DNA from: CBDCFT01 sp965216365
Lineage (GTDB): Bacteria; Pseudomonadota; Gammaproteobacteria; Arenicellales; CBDCFT01
DNA length: 64,000 nt
Assembly: GCA_965216365.1 (NCBI GenBank)
Contig: CBDCFT010000024.1
Location: 10,412-74,411 of the forward strand
Reading direction: 5' to 3'
Below, piece by piece: positions 55,404-63,647 of this stretch; positions within the stretch are counted from its first letter, which is position 1; each line of letters starts with the position of its first letter. The translations under genes were made by a program, and so were the position numbers. The notes beneath the pieces are model-generated. The model was not told where the DNA came from, ran no database searches, and worked only from the letters and a program-made list of their open reading frames with translations.

Positions 55404-56588
55404 CTAGCAACAGCCTGTAACCTGTTCCAACAACCCACGCATTCGTTTCAGCGCTTCTTCAATATTCTCCGTACTATTTGCATAAGAAAAACGCACATAA
55501 CCTTCACCGTAAGCACCAAAGCTGGTACCGGCAACGGTCGCAACACCGGCTTCTTCAAGCAATCGATTCTGCATCGTGCGTGCATCCATGCCGGTGTCGG
55601 TGATATTCGGGAATGCATAAAACGCACCGCCCGGTTTCGTGCAGGTCACACCCGGCATAGCGTTAAGACCGTCGACAATCACATGGCGACGTTTATCAAA
55701 CTCGCACATCATGGCCTCCACGCTATCCTGCGGCCCGGTTAACGCTGCAATACCGGCATACTGTGCGGAAGCATTTACGCAGGAATGACAATTCACCGCC
55801 AAACGCGTCGCACCCTCAACCAAACTTTGCGGCCACACTCCGTAACCCATGCGCCAACCCGTCATCGCATAAGTCTTACTCCACCCATCCAACACAAGTA
55901 GCCTGTCTTTTAACTGCGGATAGTTCAGCAAACTCACATGCTCATCGCCATCGTAAATCATGCGCGAGTATATCTCGTCACTCAAAATCGCAACCTGCGG
56001 ATATCGCTCTAATCCTTCAACCAATTTATCCATCTCTTCCTTACTGATATTCCCTCCGGTCGGATTAGCTGGCGAGTTAATAATAATGAGCCGCGTGTTC
56101 GGCGTAATTAAACTTAAAACCTGTTCGCTATCGAACGAAAAACTCTTTTCTTCTAACAATGGAATCGGTACCGCTTTCGCGCCAGAAAAATTGATCACCG
56201 ATTCGTAGATGGGAAATCCAGGATTGGGGTACATGATTTCCGCACCCGTTTCGCCAAACATCATGATGGCAAAGAACATCGTCACCTTGCCACCGGGCAC
56301 AACGACAATGTTCATGGGGTTAACATCAACGCCGCGATAGGTCGCAATATCCGCCGCGACCGTTTCACGCAGCTCCATAATACCGGGCGACGGCGTGTAA
56401 CCATGATAACCATCGCGCAAAGCCTTGATCGCGGCTTCAACAACATGCGGTGGCGTTTTAAAATCCGGCTGACCAATGCCGAGATTAATAATATCTTTAC
56501 CTTGCCGGGCGAGCGCATCGGCTCGCGCCAATACTTCGAACGCAGTCTCGGTACCTAAGCGCGACATTTTTTCTGATTGTTTAAGCAC
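55404..56588 (-). CDS. Class I/II PLP-dependent aminotransferase
   Basis: 394 residues from GTG 56588 (ATG 56567 is a shorter alternative). The PLP lysine is in LDGWSKTYAMTGWRMGY; NLGIGQPDFKTPPHVVEAA and INSPANPTGGNISKEEM are typical of aspartate/aromatic-type aminotransferases. It transfers amino groups from an amino acid to 2-oxoglutarate or pyruvate. It lies between the SAF-domain dehydrogenase (convergent, separated by the repeat gap) and the RAYT locus. The Cys-Cys C-terminus is unusual but without evident meaning. Confidence 0.9.
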   Translation of the reverse strand: MLKQSEKMSRLGTETAFEVLARADALARQGKDIINLGIGQPDFKTPPHVVEAAIKALRDGYHGYTPSPGIMELRETVAADIATYRGVDVNPMNIVVVPGGKVTMFFAIMMFGETGAEIMYPNPGFPIYESVINFSGAKAVPIPLLEEKSFSFDSEQVLSLITPNTRLIIINSPANPTGGNISKEEMDKLVEGLERYPQVAILSDEIYSRMIYDGDEHVSLLNYPQLKDRLLVLDGWSKTYAMTGWRMGYGVWPQSLVEGATRLAVNCHSCVNASAQYAGIAALTGPQDSVEAMMCEFDKRRHVIVDGLNAMPGVTCTKPGGAFYAFPNITDTGMDARTMQNRLLEEAGVATVAGTSFGAYGEGYVRFSYANSTENIEEALKRMRGLLEQVTGCC

Positions 56589-56724
56589 TAAATTTCTGAA
56601 CTAACAGCGCATGATCTACAAACATATAAGGGAACATGTATGATAGCGTATAGTTGTTATGAAATATCATTTTAACCTACATGTGTGAGTTCAACTACAA
56701 ATTTGATATGCAACAATGGGGTTG

Positions 56725-56808
56725 CAACAATGGGGTCAGACTCGATCAACAATGGCAACAATGGGGTCAGACTCGATCAACAATGGCAACAATGGGGTCA
56801 GACTCGAT
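56725..56808. repeat. 31-bp tandem repeat next to the RAYT gene
   Basis: Two full 31-bp units (56725-56755 and 56756-56786) and a third of about 22 bases (to 56808) share the core ATGGGGTCAGACTCGAT. A related fragment, CAACAATGGGGTT, stands just before (56711-56723). The 295-bp gap 56589-56883 has no gene. Motifs like TGGGGTCAGACTCGA recur beside Y1 (RAYT-like) transposases, so these may be the recognition or footprint sites of the adjacent gene. Confidence 0.75.
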
Positions 56809-56883
56809 TGATTTTTTCTATTTAAAGAGATAAACTAACTTTCTAGTCTATCAACCCGTTTTTGGGAGGTTACCATCGCCCGC

Positions 56884-57588
56884 TTGCCCCGCTATGTATT
56901 GCCCGGACAACCGCAACACGTGATTCAACGCGGCAATAACCGTGAACCGGTTTTTGCATCCGATTCGGATTACCGGTTTTATCTGGAAAAGCTGGAAGCA
57001 GCGCTTTCCCGCTTCGATTGTGCGTTGCATGCTTATGTATTGATGACAAACCATGTGCATTTTCTGATGACGCCTAGTACGGAAGATGGCATCGGCAAGG
57101 TCATGCAGAATTTGGGGCGTTATTACGTCCAGTATTTCAATTATTGTTATCAGCGCACGGGAACCTTATGGGAAGGGCGTTACCGGGCGACGTTAATTGA
57201 TTCGAATCAGTATCTGTTAACCTGTATGCGCTATATTGAGCTGAATCCCGTGCGCGCTGCCATGGTGGATCATCCGAAAAACTACCGTTGGTCCAGTTAT
57301 CATGCGAATGCCTTGGGTGCATCCGACGACCTTGTAACGCCACATAAACTCTACAAGCGTTTGGGACCAAATACGGAGGAGCGGGAAAAGGCATATCGGC
57401 AGTTGTTTAAGCATCATATTGGCGAGAGCACTCTTTCGCTTATACGCGATTCGACCAATAAGGCGTGGGTGTTAGGTAATGACCATTTTCAGAACAAGAT
57501 CCAACGGCTTACTGATAGGCGGACGGTACCAACCCCGAGGGGTGGTGATCGAAAGTCAGAGGCTTTTAAAAAATCGAGAATACTTTGA
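56884..57588 (+). CDS. REP-associated tyrosine transposase (RAYT, Y1/IS200-like)
   Basis: 234 residues of the TnpA-REP family. The HUH motif is HVHFLM (His57, His59), and the likely nucleophile Tyr80 or Tyr81 is in NLGRYYVQYFN; YIELNPVRAAMV and WSSYHANALG are conserved. These enzymes cut and join single-stranded REP DNA. Drawn from TTG 56884. However, the usual MARLPRYV start would begin at 56875, where the codon is ATC (IARLPRYV), placed 5 bases after the strong site GGGAGG. Initiation may use ATC, or that codon may be a mutation or sequencing error. The upstream tandem repeats and REPs at 47.1 and 55.1 kb fit its role. Confidence 0.88.
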   Translation: MPRYVLPGQPQHVIQRGNNREPVFASDSDYRFYLEKLEAALSRFDCALHAYVLMTNHVHFLMTPSTEDGIGKVMQNLGRYYVQYFNYCYQRTGTLWEGRYRATLIDSNQYLLTCMRYIELNPVRAAMVDHPKNYRWSSYHANALGASDDLVTPHKLYKRLGPNTEEREKAYRQLFKHHIGESTLSLIRDSTNKAWVLGNDHFQNKIQRLTDRRTVPTPRGGDRKSEAFKKSRIL

Positions 57589-57701
57589 TTATTACTATCA
57601 AGATTAGGAGAACGTGCCCATCCTTACTTTACCGGATTCCGAATTTTACCTGCAGCATTTCCGATATAAGGAAGATTATTGGAGTGGAGTAACAACAATT
57701 T

Positions 57702-58379
57702 CTATTCCGTATCACGCTTTAGAAAATCGTTAAGGGTTTTACCAGGTTCCAGGTGAAAAATATCGCTTAAGGTTTGAAGCTCGTGAATTCGATCCAATCG
57801 AAACGATCGAAAGTCGTTTCGTAGTTCGCACCAGGAAATCAGCAACCAAACCGGGCCATAGTAAGACAGACCCAACGGGCGCACCGTTCTGTTAGTTGCG
57901 TTACCTTCGACATCGCGATAGTCAAAACGAATTTTATTGTGTTGGCGTATTGCTATCCGAAGTTCGCGCAGGTCAAACGATAGGGGTTCAGAGAAATGAT
58001 CACTTGGTGCCAGTAGCGCGGTTTCCGCCATGTGCCGTTTGAGACGTTCTGGAATAACCGTCTCTACTTTCGCTAACACATTCGCCGCGGCTTCGGCCAG
58101 TTCTTCATCAGCCCAGGATTCGACTATGCGAGCGCCCAGTACTAACGCTTCAATTTCCTGTTCGTCAAACATTAGCGGTGGCAGGTCAAAACCCTTGCGT
58201 AATACATAGCCAATGCCCGCCTCGCCTTCAATCGGCACACCGCTTGCCATAAGATCGCTGATGTCACGATATATTGTCCGTTCTGATACCTCTAATTCAT
58301 CGGCCAGATCGTGAGCGCGAACCAACTTGCGACGACGCAAAATTTGAATAATATCGAACAGTCGATCAGCTCGTCGCAT
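57702..58379 (-). CDS. YafY/DeoR-type HTH and WYL-domain regulator
   Basis: 225 residues. The N-terminal HTH_11 is at about 1-55 (LFDIIQILRRRKLVRAHDLADELEVSERTIYRDISDL), and the C-terminal WYL domain at about 140-215 (KIRFDYRDVEGNATNRTVRPLGLSYYGPVWLLISWCELRNDFRSFRLDRI) has WYL-like core residues. WYL domains sense nucleic acid or small ligands. Two perfect or near-perfect palindromes lie upstream, in the divergent gap with the DUF1127 gene, and are likely its operators. Confidence 0.9.
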   Translation of the reverse strand: MRRADRLFDIIQILRRRKLVRAHDLADELEVSERTIYRDISDLMASGVPIEGEAGIGYVLRKGFDLPPLMFDEQEIEALVLGARIVESWADEELAEAAANVLAKVETVIPERLKRHMAETALLAPSDHFSEPLSFDLRELRIAIRQHNKIRFDYRDVEGNATNRTVRPLGLSYYGPVWLLISWCELRNDFRSFRLDRIHELQTLSDIFHLEPGKTLNDFLKRDTE

Positions 58380-58415
58380 GCACTCCTCCGGTCAGGTCAG
58401 TATTGTGAATGAACC

Positions 58416-58438
58416 CTACTGACACCCTGTGTCAGTAG
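58416..58438. promoter_or_regulatory. Palindromic operator 1, probable YafY site
   Basis: CTACTGACAC and GTGTCAGTAG form a perfect 10-bp inverted repeat around CCT, 37 bp upstream of the YafY-type regulator's ATG. TGACA-type palindromes are known for this regulator group. Together with the second site 23 bases further on, this looks like autoregulation or control of the divergent gene. Confidence 0.7.
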
Positions 58439-58460
58439 TCAACTGTTTGTGAGAATTCCC

Positions 58461-58478
58461 CTGACACCATGTTGTCAG
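58461..58478. promoter_or_regulatory. Palindromic operator 2, probable YafY site
   Basis: CTGACA and TGTCAG are 6-bp arms around CCATGT, 45 bp (centre to centre about 42 bp) from operator 1, which is about four helical turns. The TGACAC core is shared with operator 1, so one regulator could bind both. Confidence 0.65.
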
Positions 58479-58561
58479 TAGCAACCCATTAACATACGTC
58501 TCCCGGTGAAGATTGATGTTTCGACATCGAAAAATCACGATTAATAAACGGAGATATGACC

Positions 58562-58813
58562 ATGACAATCAAGTTAGTGCAACAAGTAATCGAGTCGCTT
58601 AAATTTCGACATGAGTGCAGGAAAGGCATCAACATGCTGATGCAACTGGACGACCACATGCTGCAAGATATAGGCATTAGTCGTTACGACATAGAGTCTA
58701 CAGTGAAAAATCAGTTAAGACTGAAATACTGCATGCGGGATACAAAAGCTGAAACACACAATCCTGAAAAATGCCATCATGCGAGTAGAATACTGGCAAC
58801 AGCCTCGCAGTAA
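58562..58813 (+). CDS. Small DUF1127-like protein
   Basis: 83 residues from ATG 58562, placed 8 bases after GGAG; an earlier ATG at 58556 is too close to that site. The segment FRHECRKGINMLMQLDDHMLQDIGISRYDIE resembles DUF1127 (the YjiS-type motif L..LDDHxLxDIGLSR), proteins implicated in stress, phosphate or RNA-linked regulation. It is divergent from the YafY-type regulator across the double palindrome, so it is probably its target. The last 30 residues are unlike the family and may be a local addition. Confidence 0.75.
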   Translation: MTIKLVQQVIESLKFRHECRKGINMLMQLDDHMLQDIGISRYDIESTVKNQLRLKYCMRDTKAETHNPEKCHHASRILATASQ

Positions 58814-58833
58814 TCAAGGTACCCATCAGCCCT

Positions 58834-59673
58834 ATGAACCAGCAACAAAAATGCGAACGATTTCGTTCACTGCATGAGAGTCCGATACTTTCATAATGCC
58901 AAATCCCGTGGGATGCGGGCACCACCCGCATTCTGACATCACTCGGATTCGAAGCACTCGCCACAACAAGCGCGGGCATGGCGCATTCGCTGGGTTTAAG
59001 AGATGGCTCAGTATCGCAAGAACAGGCGCTAACGCATTGCCGCACCATTGTTAACGCTACCGACCTTCCCGTCTCGGCCGATCTTGAAAAAGGATTTGGC
59101 GACACAGCGCAAGACGTCGCGAGAACAATAATTGATGCTGCCGCAACAGGCTTGGCGGGTTGTTCCATCGAAGATTCAACAGGACGACCCGCTGATCCTA
59201 TTTTTGAATTCAATTTAGCCGTTGAACGCATTCAGGCGGCGGTAGAAGCAAAGCAAGACTTGCCGTTTGACTTCGTACTGACCGCCCGTTGCGAAAACTT
59301 CTTATGGGATCGCCCTGACCTTGACGACACTATTAAACGACTGCAAACGTTCGAAAAAGCGGGCGCGGATGTACTCTATGCGCCGGGGCTTCCAGACCTT
59401 GAATCGATTCGTGCTGTTTGCTCGTCGGTTAGCAATCCAGTCAATGTTGTTATGGAATCGTCAAAGGCATCTTTTAGATTCGATGAACTTGCGGATGCAG
59501 GCGTAAAACGTATCAGCCTTGGTTCGTCACTATCATTGACCGCTCACGGCGCACTGGTTCGCGCAGCTAAAGAAATGAAAGAACAAGGAACATTCAAATT
59601 CTCATTGAATGCCATTGGTTTCTCTGAATTAGAGGGATATTTCGCTGACTTCGAAAATAACGAGAACAATTAA
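58834..59673 (+). pseudogene. Isocitrate lyase/PEP mutase-family enzyme, two frameshifts near N-terminus
   Basis: From ATG 58834 one frame gives MNQQQKCERFRSLHESPIL, a second frame MPNP, and the third, continuous frame WDAGTTRILTSLGFEALATTSAGMAHSLGLRDG to the end. Shifts lie near 58889-58893 and in CCCGTGGG at about 58905-58911. Joining the parts gives about 279 residues, the family's usual size. The remaining frame (58978-59673) has the DLEKGFGDTAQDV and GCSIEDSTGR motifs; Cys-Ser-Ile-Glu-Asp is the metal region. It cleaves or transfers carbon-carbon or carbon-phosphorus bonds in small 2-oxo acids. Two indels in one stretch suggest error. Confidence 0.78.
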
Positions 59674-59678
59674 GACCC

Positions 59679-60992
59679 TTAGCCCTCGCGTACATGGCGA
59701 TTGGTCAAGTGTTTCCCGCAATCAGCAACAATAAGTAATTCGGTTAACGGATGATAAGATTTTGCATCTAAATCTGTAATGTCCTGAATTTTTTGCAACC
59801 TGGAATAAATCGTATTGGGTGCACCGATAATTTTTCCGCGGCTTGTAGAACATTCATATTGGCATCAGCATAAGCACGTAAGGTCGCGACCAATGCACCG
59901 CGGGCTTTTTCATCAGCCAAAAACAATTCGCTCGACCATGACGGCAATGCGCGTTGAAATTCTTCGCCTGCCAGATGCAACATCAAACGTTGGGTCGGTA
60001 TTTCAGAAAATTGTACGACTCGATTGCTCACGTTGGTGAGTTCAATCGCAAGTAGTGCCTCTTTATGCGCAGCGGGAATCCGTGCCGTGGAAGGCGCGTC
60101 GTCGCTGATTCCAATAAGGACCGCCGTGCCAAGCATGGATATCTTGGCCTTTATAGCCTTAGCTAATTCAGTATGTGGTGCAGTCCACCCGGACACACGT
60201 CGTACATCCGAACACACCATGGTCACTTTGTTGTTACGTATATCAATCAGACGTCGTGCTGCCGAGCTGTATAGAGCCTTGTCGATGGCATCGGCTAATC
60301 GACGGGCACGATTCGGATTGAGCATTTCAGCAGGATCGACGGACTGAGCCAAACACGACGCAAAACGATTGACGTCTGTCCAGATACCCGGCGTTGCGCA
60401 ATATTTTTGCAACACGACCATCCGATTCGTCATAGCCGTCGAGTAAAATGGTAAGCAACTCAGCACGCTGATCGCCTTCAACATCAGCCAGTAAACGGGA
60501 CTGGGCCAGGTAAGCGCTCGCGAAGATCGTGCTGATCGTATCGGTGTACTCCATTGTAAAATCCGCTACCGCAGCAACATTAGCTGCGGTATCTTTTGCG
60601 GACGATGCAGCAGTTAAAGTTGCCTCACGCATCCAATACGAAAAAACTTTGTGACCGCAACGATACGCGTGCAAAGTTGCTTCGAGGGGAAAACGCTGCT
60701 CAGCACGCCTGCGTGCGTGCTCTTGCACAAACGCGAAGTCTCCGACAGAGCCACCACCCAGCAAACGCAGTATCTCAACGGTGTGCTCCGGTCCGTGGCG
60801 AGCAAGGTCCGGCAAGATTTCCGGATTTTTTGACTCAGTGAAAGCCGGTATTTCAGCCAGTACTGCTTCAGCCAGTTCTTTATTTATAACCTCCACATTA
60901 TTCGAGAGATGCTCAACAGCGGCCGCCAAAAAAGGACTGTCAAAAATGCGCTTTAGCGCGGCATTGAGTGTTTTCGTGTGGTAATCAGACAT
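59679..60992 (-). pseudogene. PucR/CdaR-type regulator, two frameshifts
   Basis: Joining three frames gives about 437 residues. The first runs from ATG 60992 (MSDYHTKTLNAAL, an RsbT-antagonist-like N-terminal region) to QSFCVV; the second from LAQSVDPAEMLN to LSVHP; the third is the PucR HTH (NTIYSRLQKIQDITDLD, ending near 59679). The shifts are one extra A in the AAA run at about 60351-60353 and one missing base near 59811-59819; with both corrected the length is an exact multiple of three. PucR-type proteins regulate purine or amino-acid use. Single-base changes in short runs suggest sequence error. It is convergent with the PEP-mutase-like gene. Confidence 0.72.
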
Positions 60993-61187
60993 GCGGTTAA
61001 TTGTGCAGTCTACACACTTCAAAGCTATAAATTAAGGCTAATCTCGCCAATGTAATGTCGAGTATATGGTGATAGTCTTTATTTCACTGGATACACTGGC
61101 CCAAGATAGCGGAAATAGTAACGACCCACTTTTCTCGATTTGAAAGCCAGATCCATGTTGAATCAAACCCAATAACAGGAGATAAAA

Positions 61188-61502
61188 ATGGCTAAATATT
61201 TATTTGTATATCACGGTGGCAGCAAACCCGAATCTGAAGACGAAATAGCAAAAGTGATGGATGCCTGGGGACAATGGCTTGGATCGATGGGCAGCGCCGT
61301 CGTCGATGGCGGGAACCCGGTCGGTATGTCTTCCACCGTTAATAGCGACGGCAGTGTTACCAACAACGGTGGCGCCAACCCTGCAAGCGGATACAGCTTG
61401 ATCGAAGCGTCCGATCTTGATGACGCAATCACAAAGGCCAAAGGTTGCCCTGTGCTTGACTCGGGTGGTTCAGTTGAACTCGCCGAAGCCTTCGACATGT
61501 AG
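61188..61502 (+). CDS. YCII-related small protein
   Basis: 104 residues. The opening MAKYLFVYHGGSKPESEDEIAKVMDAWGQWLGSMGSAVVDGGNP matches the YCII/DGPF-type dimeric alpha-beta barrel fold, and IEASDLDDAITKAKGCPVL is the second half. Such proteins bind small ligands or act as non-canonical peroxide-related or lactone-cleaving enzymes. A strong AGGAGATAAAA site precedes the ATG. It lies about 195 bp from the PucR-like gene, which is divergent, and is followed after about 100 bp by the MAPEG gene. Confidence 0.8.
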   Translation: MAKYLFVYHGGSKPESEDEIAKVMDAWGQWLGSMGSAVVDGGNPVGMSSTVNSDGSVTNNGGANPASGYSLIEASDLDDAITKAKGCPVLDSGGSVELAEAFDM

Positions 61503-61603
61503 GAGATCAGCTATTCGTAAAACTTAAAAATTCTGTCCGATATGCACCCACATGTTGGGTGCTTTCGGCAAAATCCAACGATAAATTTCATTAAGGAGTA
61601 AAC

Positions 61604-62023
61604 ATGGATAAGCTTGATGACATCATTCCACTGATAACGGCTTATCAACCGGCTTTAGTTGCATTGATCATTTTATGCCTCGCAGTATTGATACAAAGTT
61701 TTCTAGCAGGTATTTTGGGACTGGGTAAAAGCGACGAGGAACCGGGCAAACCGCTTAAAGGAACCCATAATGATCTTAGTTTTCGGATATTGCGCACTTA
61801 CGCGAATTCCACGGAGAACCTGTCGATGTTTGGACTCACGGTGTTTCTTGCAATCGTTGCAGGGGTTTCACCGGCCTGGGTCAATTGGCTCGCCGGCGTC
61901 CACGTCGTCATCCGTCTGCTCTATTGGGCGATTTATTACAGCGGCATCGGCAAAGTCGCCGGTGGACCACGCACAATGGCATACGCATCTGGCTTGCTCG
62001 CCAATTTGTCCTTGCCGTTGTAA
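61604..62023 (+). CDS. MAPEG family membrane protein
   Basis: 139 residues with four hydrophobic helices: about 14-38 (ALVALIILCLAVLIQSFL), 71-92, 95-110 and 120-137. The motif RTYANSTENLSMFGLTVFL has the conserved MAPEG signature ENxxxF-like core, as in microsomal glutathione transferases. It may conjugate glutathione to lipid peroxides or electrophiles. A GGAGTAAAC site precedes the ATG. It stands between YCII- and DUF899-type genes, all small redox-type proteins. Confidence 0.85.
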   Translation: MDKLDDIIPLITAYQPALVALIILCLAVLIQSFLAGILGLGKSDEEPGKPLKGTHNDLSFRILRTYANSTENLSMFGLTVFLAIVAGVSPAWVNWLAGVHVVIRLLYWAIYYSGIGKVAGGPRTMAYASGLLANLSLPL

Positions 62024-62112
62024 CCGTGTTCGCTTTCCTTGACTAGCCTGCCGAATTGTTCGTTCTTCCCAATCCAGATTTTCTGATTCATCATGTTATG
62101 AGGGTGTGAACC

Positions 62113-62847
62113 ATGGCGAAATCACAAAGTTGTTTCATCGAATGAATGGCTTATGGCACGCAAAGAACTACTCATCAAGAAAAAGAGCTTTCGCGGTTAC
62201 GCGATGAGTTGACCGCCGACCGTCAAGCATTACCATGGGAAAAAGTAAACAAAGATTATCGTTTTCAAAGCACGATCGGCGAAGAAAAACTCGCCGATCT
62301 GTTTGGCGATCACAGCCAGTTGATCGTCTATCACTTTATGTTCGACCCTGAGTGGGATGAAGGGTGTAAGTCCTGTTCTTTCTTGGCCGACCACTACGCT
62401 CCTTCGGTTGTCCATTTGGAACATCGTGATGTAGCCCTGGTTACCGTGTCATTAGCGCCGTTGGAGAAACTCGAAGCATTCAAACGACGAATGAATTGGG
62501 ATTTCAAGTGGGTTTCCTCGCTTGGTAGCGACTTTAATCGTAATTTCCATGTCACATTCACTCAAGAAGAAATCGAGCAGAACAAAGCTTTTTATAACTA
62601 TCAAGAAAGCGCTACGTTTCCGGTAAGAGAAGCACCGGGCATCAGTGTTTTTTACAAAGATGACGCCGGTACGATTTACCACACCTACTCCGCTTACGCG
62701 CGTGGTCTAGAGAATTTTATCGGCGCTTATACGCTACTCGACACTGTTCCAAAGGGGCGTGATGAAAGTAATCTTACCTATGGAATGGAGTGGCTACGAC
62801 ATAAAGATCGTTATGACGACCCCTCATTCGTGGATCCATACCTATGA
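62113..62847 (+). pseudogene. DUF899 thioredoxin-like protein, two compensating frameshifts
   Basis: From ATG 62113 the parts are MAKSQ, then VVSSNEWLMARKELLIK in the second frame, then EKELSRLRDELTADRQALPWEKV in the first frame again. The shifts lie near 62126-62128 (one extra base) and 62176-62184 (one missing), so the overall length of 735 bp remains a multiple of three. The rest is intact: the DUF899 pattern YHFMFDPEWDEGCKSCSFLAD with Cys-x-x-Cys, and YRDP-type end. DUF899 proteins are thioredoxin-like and often accompany redox regulators. A pair of opposite indels 50 bases apart favours error rather than gene loss. Confidence 0.78.
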
Positions 62848-62881
62848 CGGGTCTATTCCAATGCGCTTCAAGGATATCAAC

Positions 62882-63505
62882 ATGAATATGAATGCACTTA
62901 AAGCAGCAGAGAAAAGTTTCCTAAATAAATACCCTGGTGGATTCAGGCATCCTGATCTAGTCGATATAGGCAAGAAGCATAAAATGGAACAACTGGAAAA
63001 AGCGGCAAAAGAGTGCTTCACCAAGAAGAACTTCAACAACCCAAATAATATTGTTTCCGAAACAGCCAAACTTGTGAATCGCTCAACTATGGTATCAATG
63101 TTTGAGAAACCGAAATTTAAAAGTATGGTGACAAATCTGACTAAAAAGGATAAGGAAACGATCACCGAATCGCTTTACGAACTTTTGCATGGAAAAGAAA
63201 AAGCCGGCTTTGAACTCTTTTTGTCAGAGCTTCGAAAAAGAAAACTGGCGAAATGGACGCTGGCGACAGTTGTTCAAACCTACTACCGCCCGCAAAAAGA
63301 CATTCTGGTAAAACCAACGACGACCAAGCTCATCATCGACCAACTGGAACTGGATCTCGAATATAAATCCACCCCTACATGGGGTTTTTATAGCAAATAC
63401 AGAAAATGCATTAACGAAATGAAGTCAAAAATTGACAAGGGCCTCGCGCCGAATAACCCTGCTTTTTGCGGATTTCTAATGATGAGCCTTGGAGGAAAAC
63501 TTTAA
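62882..63505 (+). CDS. Conserved hypothetical protein, 207 residues
   Basis: I do not recognise a domain. I start at ATG 62882, which follows AAGGA by 7 bases; the longer frame from 62759 would overlap the DUF899 gene by 89 bp. The protein is rich in Lys with FLNKYPGGFRHPDLVDIGKKHKM near its start, STMVSMFEKPKFKSMVTNL in the middle, and YYRPQKDILVKPTTTKLIIDQLEL and NNPAFCGFLMMSLGG near its end. No signal peptide or membrane segment. Its high Lys and low GC content differ from the neighbours and may indicate transfer. Confidence 0.7.
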   Translation: MNMNALKAAEKSFLNKYPGGFRHPDLVDIGKKHKMEQLEKAAKECFTKKNFNNPNNIVSETAKLVNRSTMVSMFEKPKFKSMVTNLTKKDKETITESLYELLHGKEKAGFELFLSELRKRKLAKWTLATVVQTYYRPQKDILVKPTTTKLIIDQLELDLEYKSTPTWGFYSKYRKCINEMKSKIDKGLAPNNPAFCGFLMMSLGGKL

Positions 63506-63524
63506 TCTCTAAGGGTCGAATTCC

Positions 63525-63584
63525 CCGCCCCTTGGGGCGAGATGGAAAGCTACATTATCAATACCCCGTAGCTTGCTGCGGGGT
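63525..63584 (+). terminator. Hairpins after the 207-residue gene
   Basis: CGCCCC-TT-GGGGCG (63525-63538) and TACCCCG...CGGGGTA (63561-63567 with 63578-63584, loop of 10 bases) lie just downstream, followed by GTTTATTC. Hairpins of the second type are common beside genes in gammaproteobacteria and may serve as a terminator or be repeats. Confidence 0.5.
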
Positions 63585-63647
63585 AGTTTATTCAAAAAAT
63601 TAATTTTGTAGCTACTGATGAATTCACTAGAATCGGCCGAGGGAGCT

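Noticed and set aside
56711..56808. Tandem repeat as a CRISPR array
   Set aside because: Units are 31 bp joined head to tail with no spacers, and no cas genes are near.
60327..60484. Second start for the PucR C-terminal part as its own gene
   Set aside because: The frame is the middle of one PucR-type protein; the overlap with the first part comes from a one-base shift.
62759..62881. Longer 248-residue start for the gene at 62882
   Set aside because: It would overlap the DUF899 gene by 89 bp, while ATG 62882 has a good AAGGA site.
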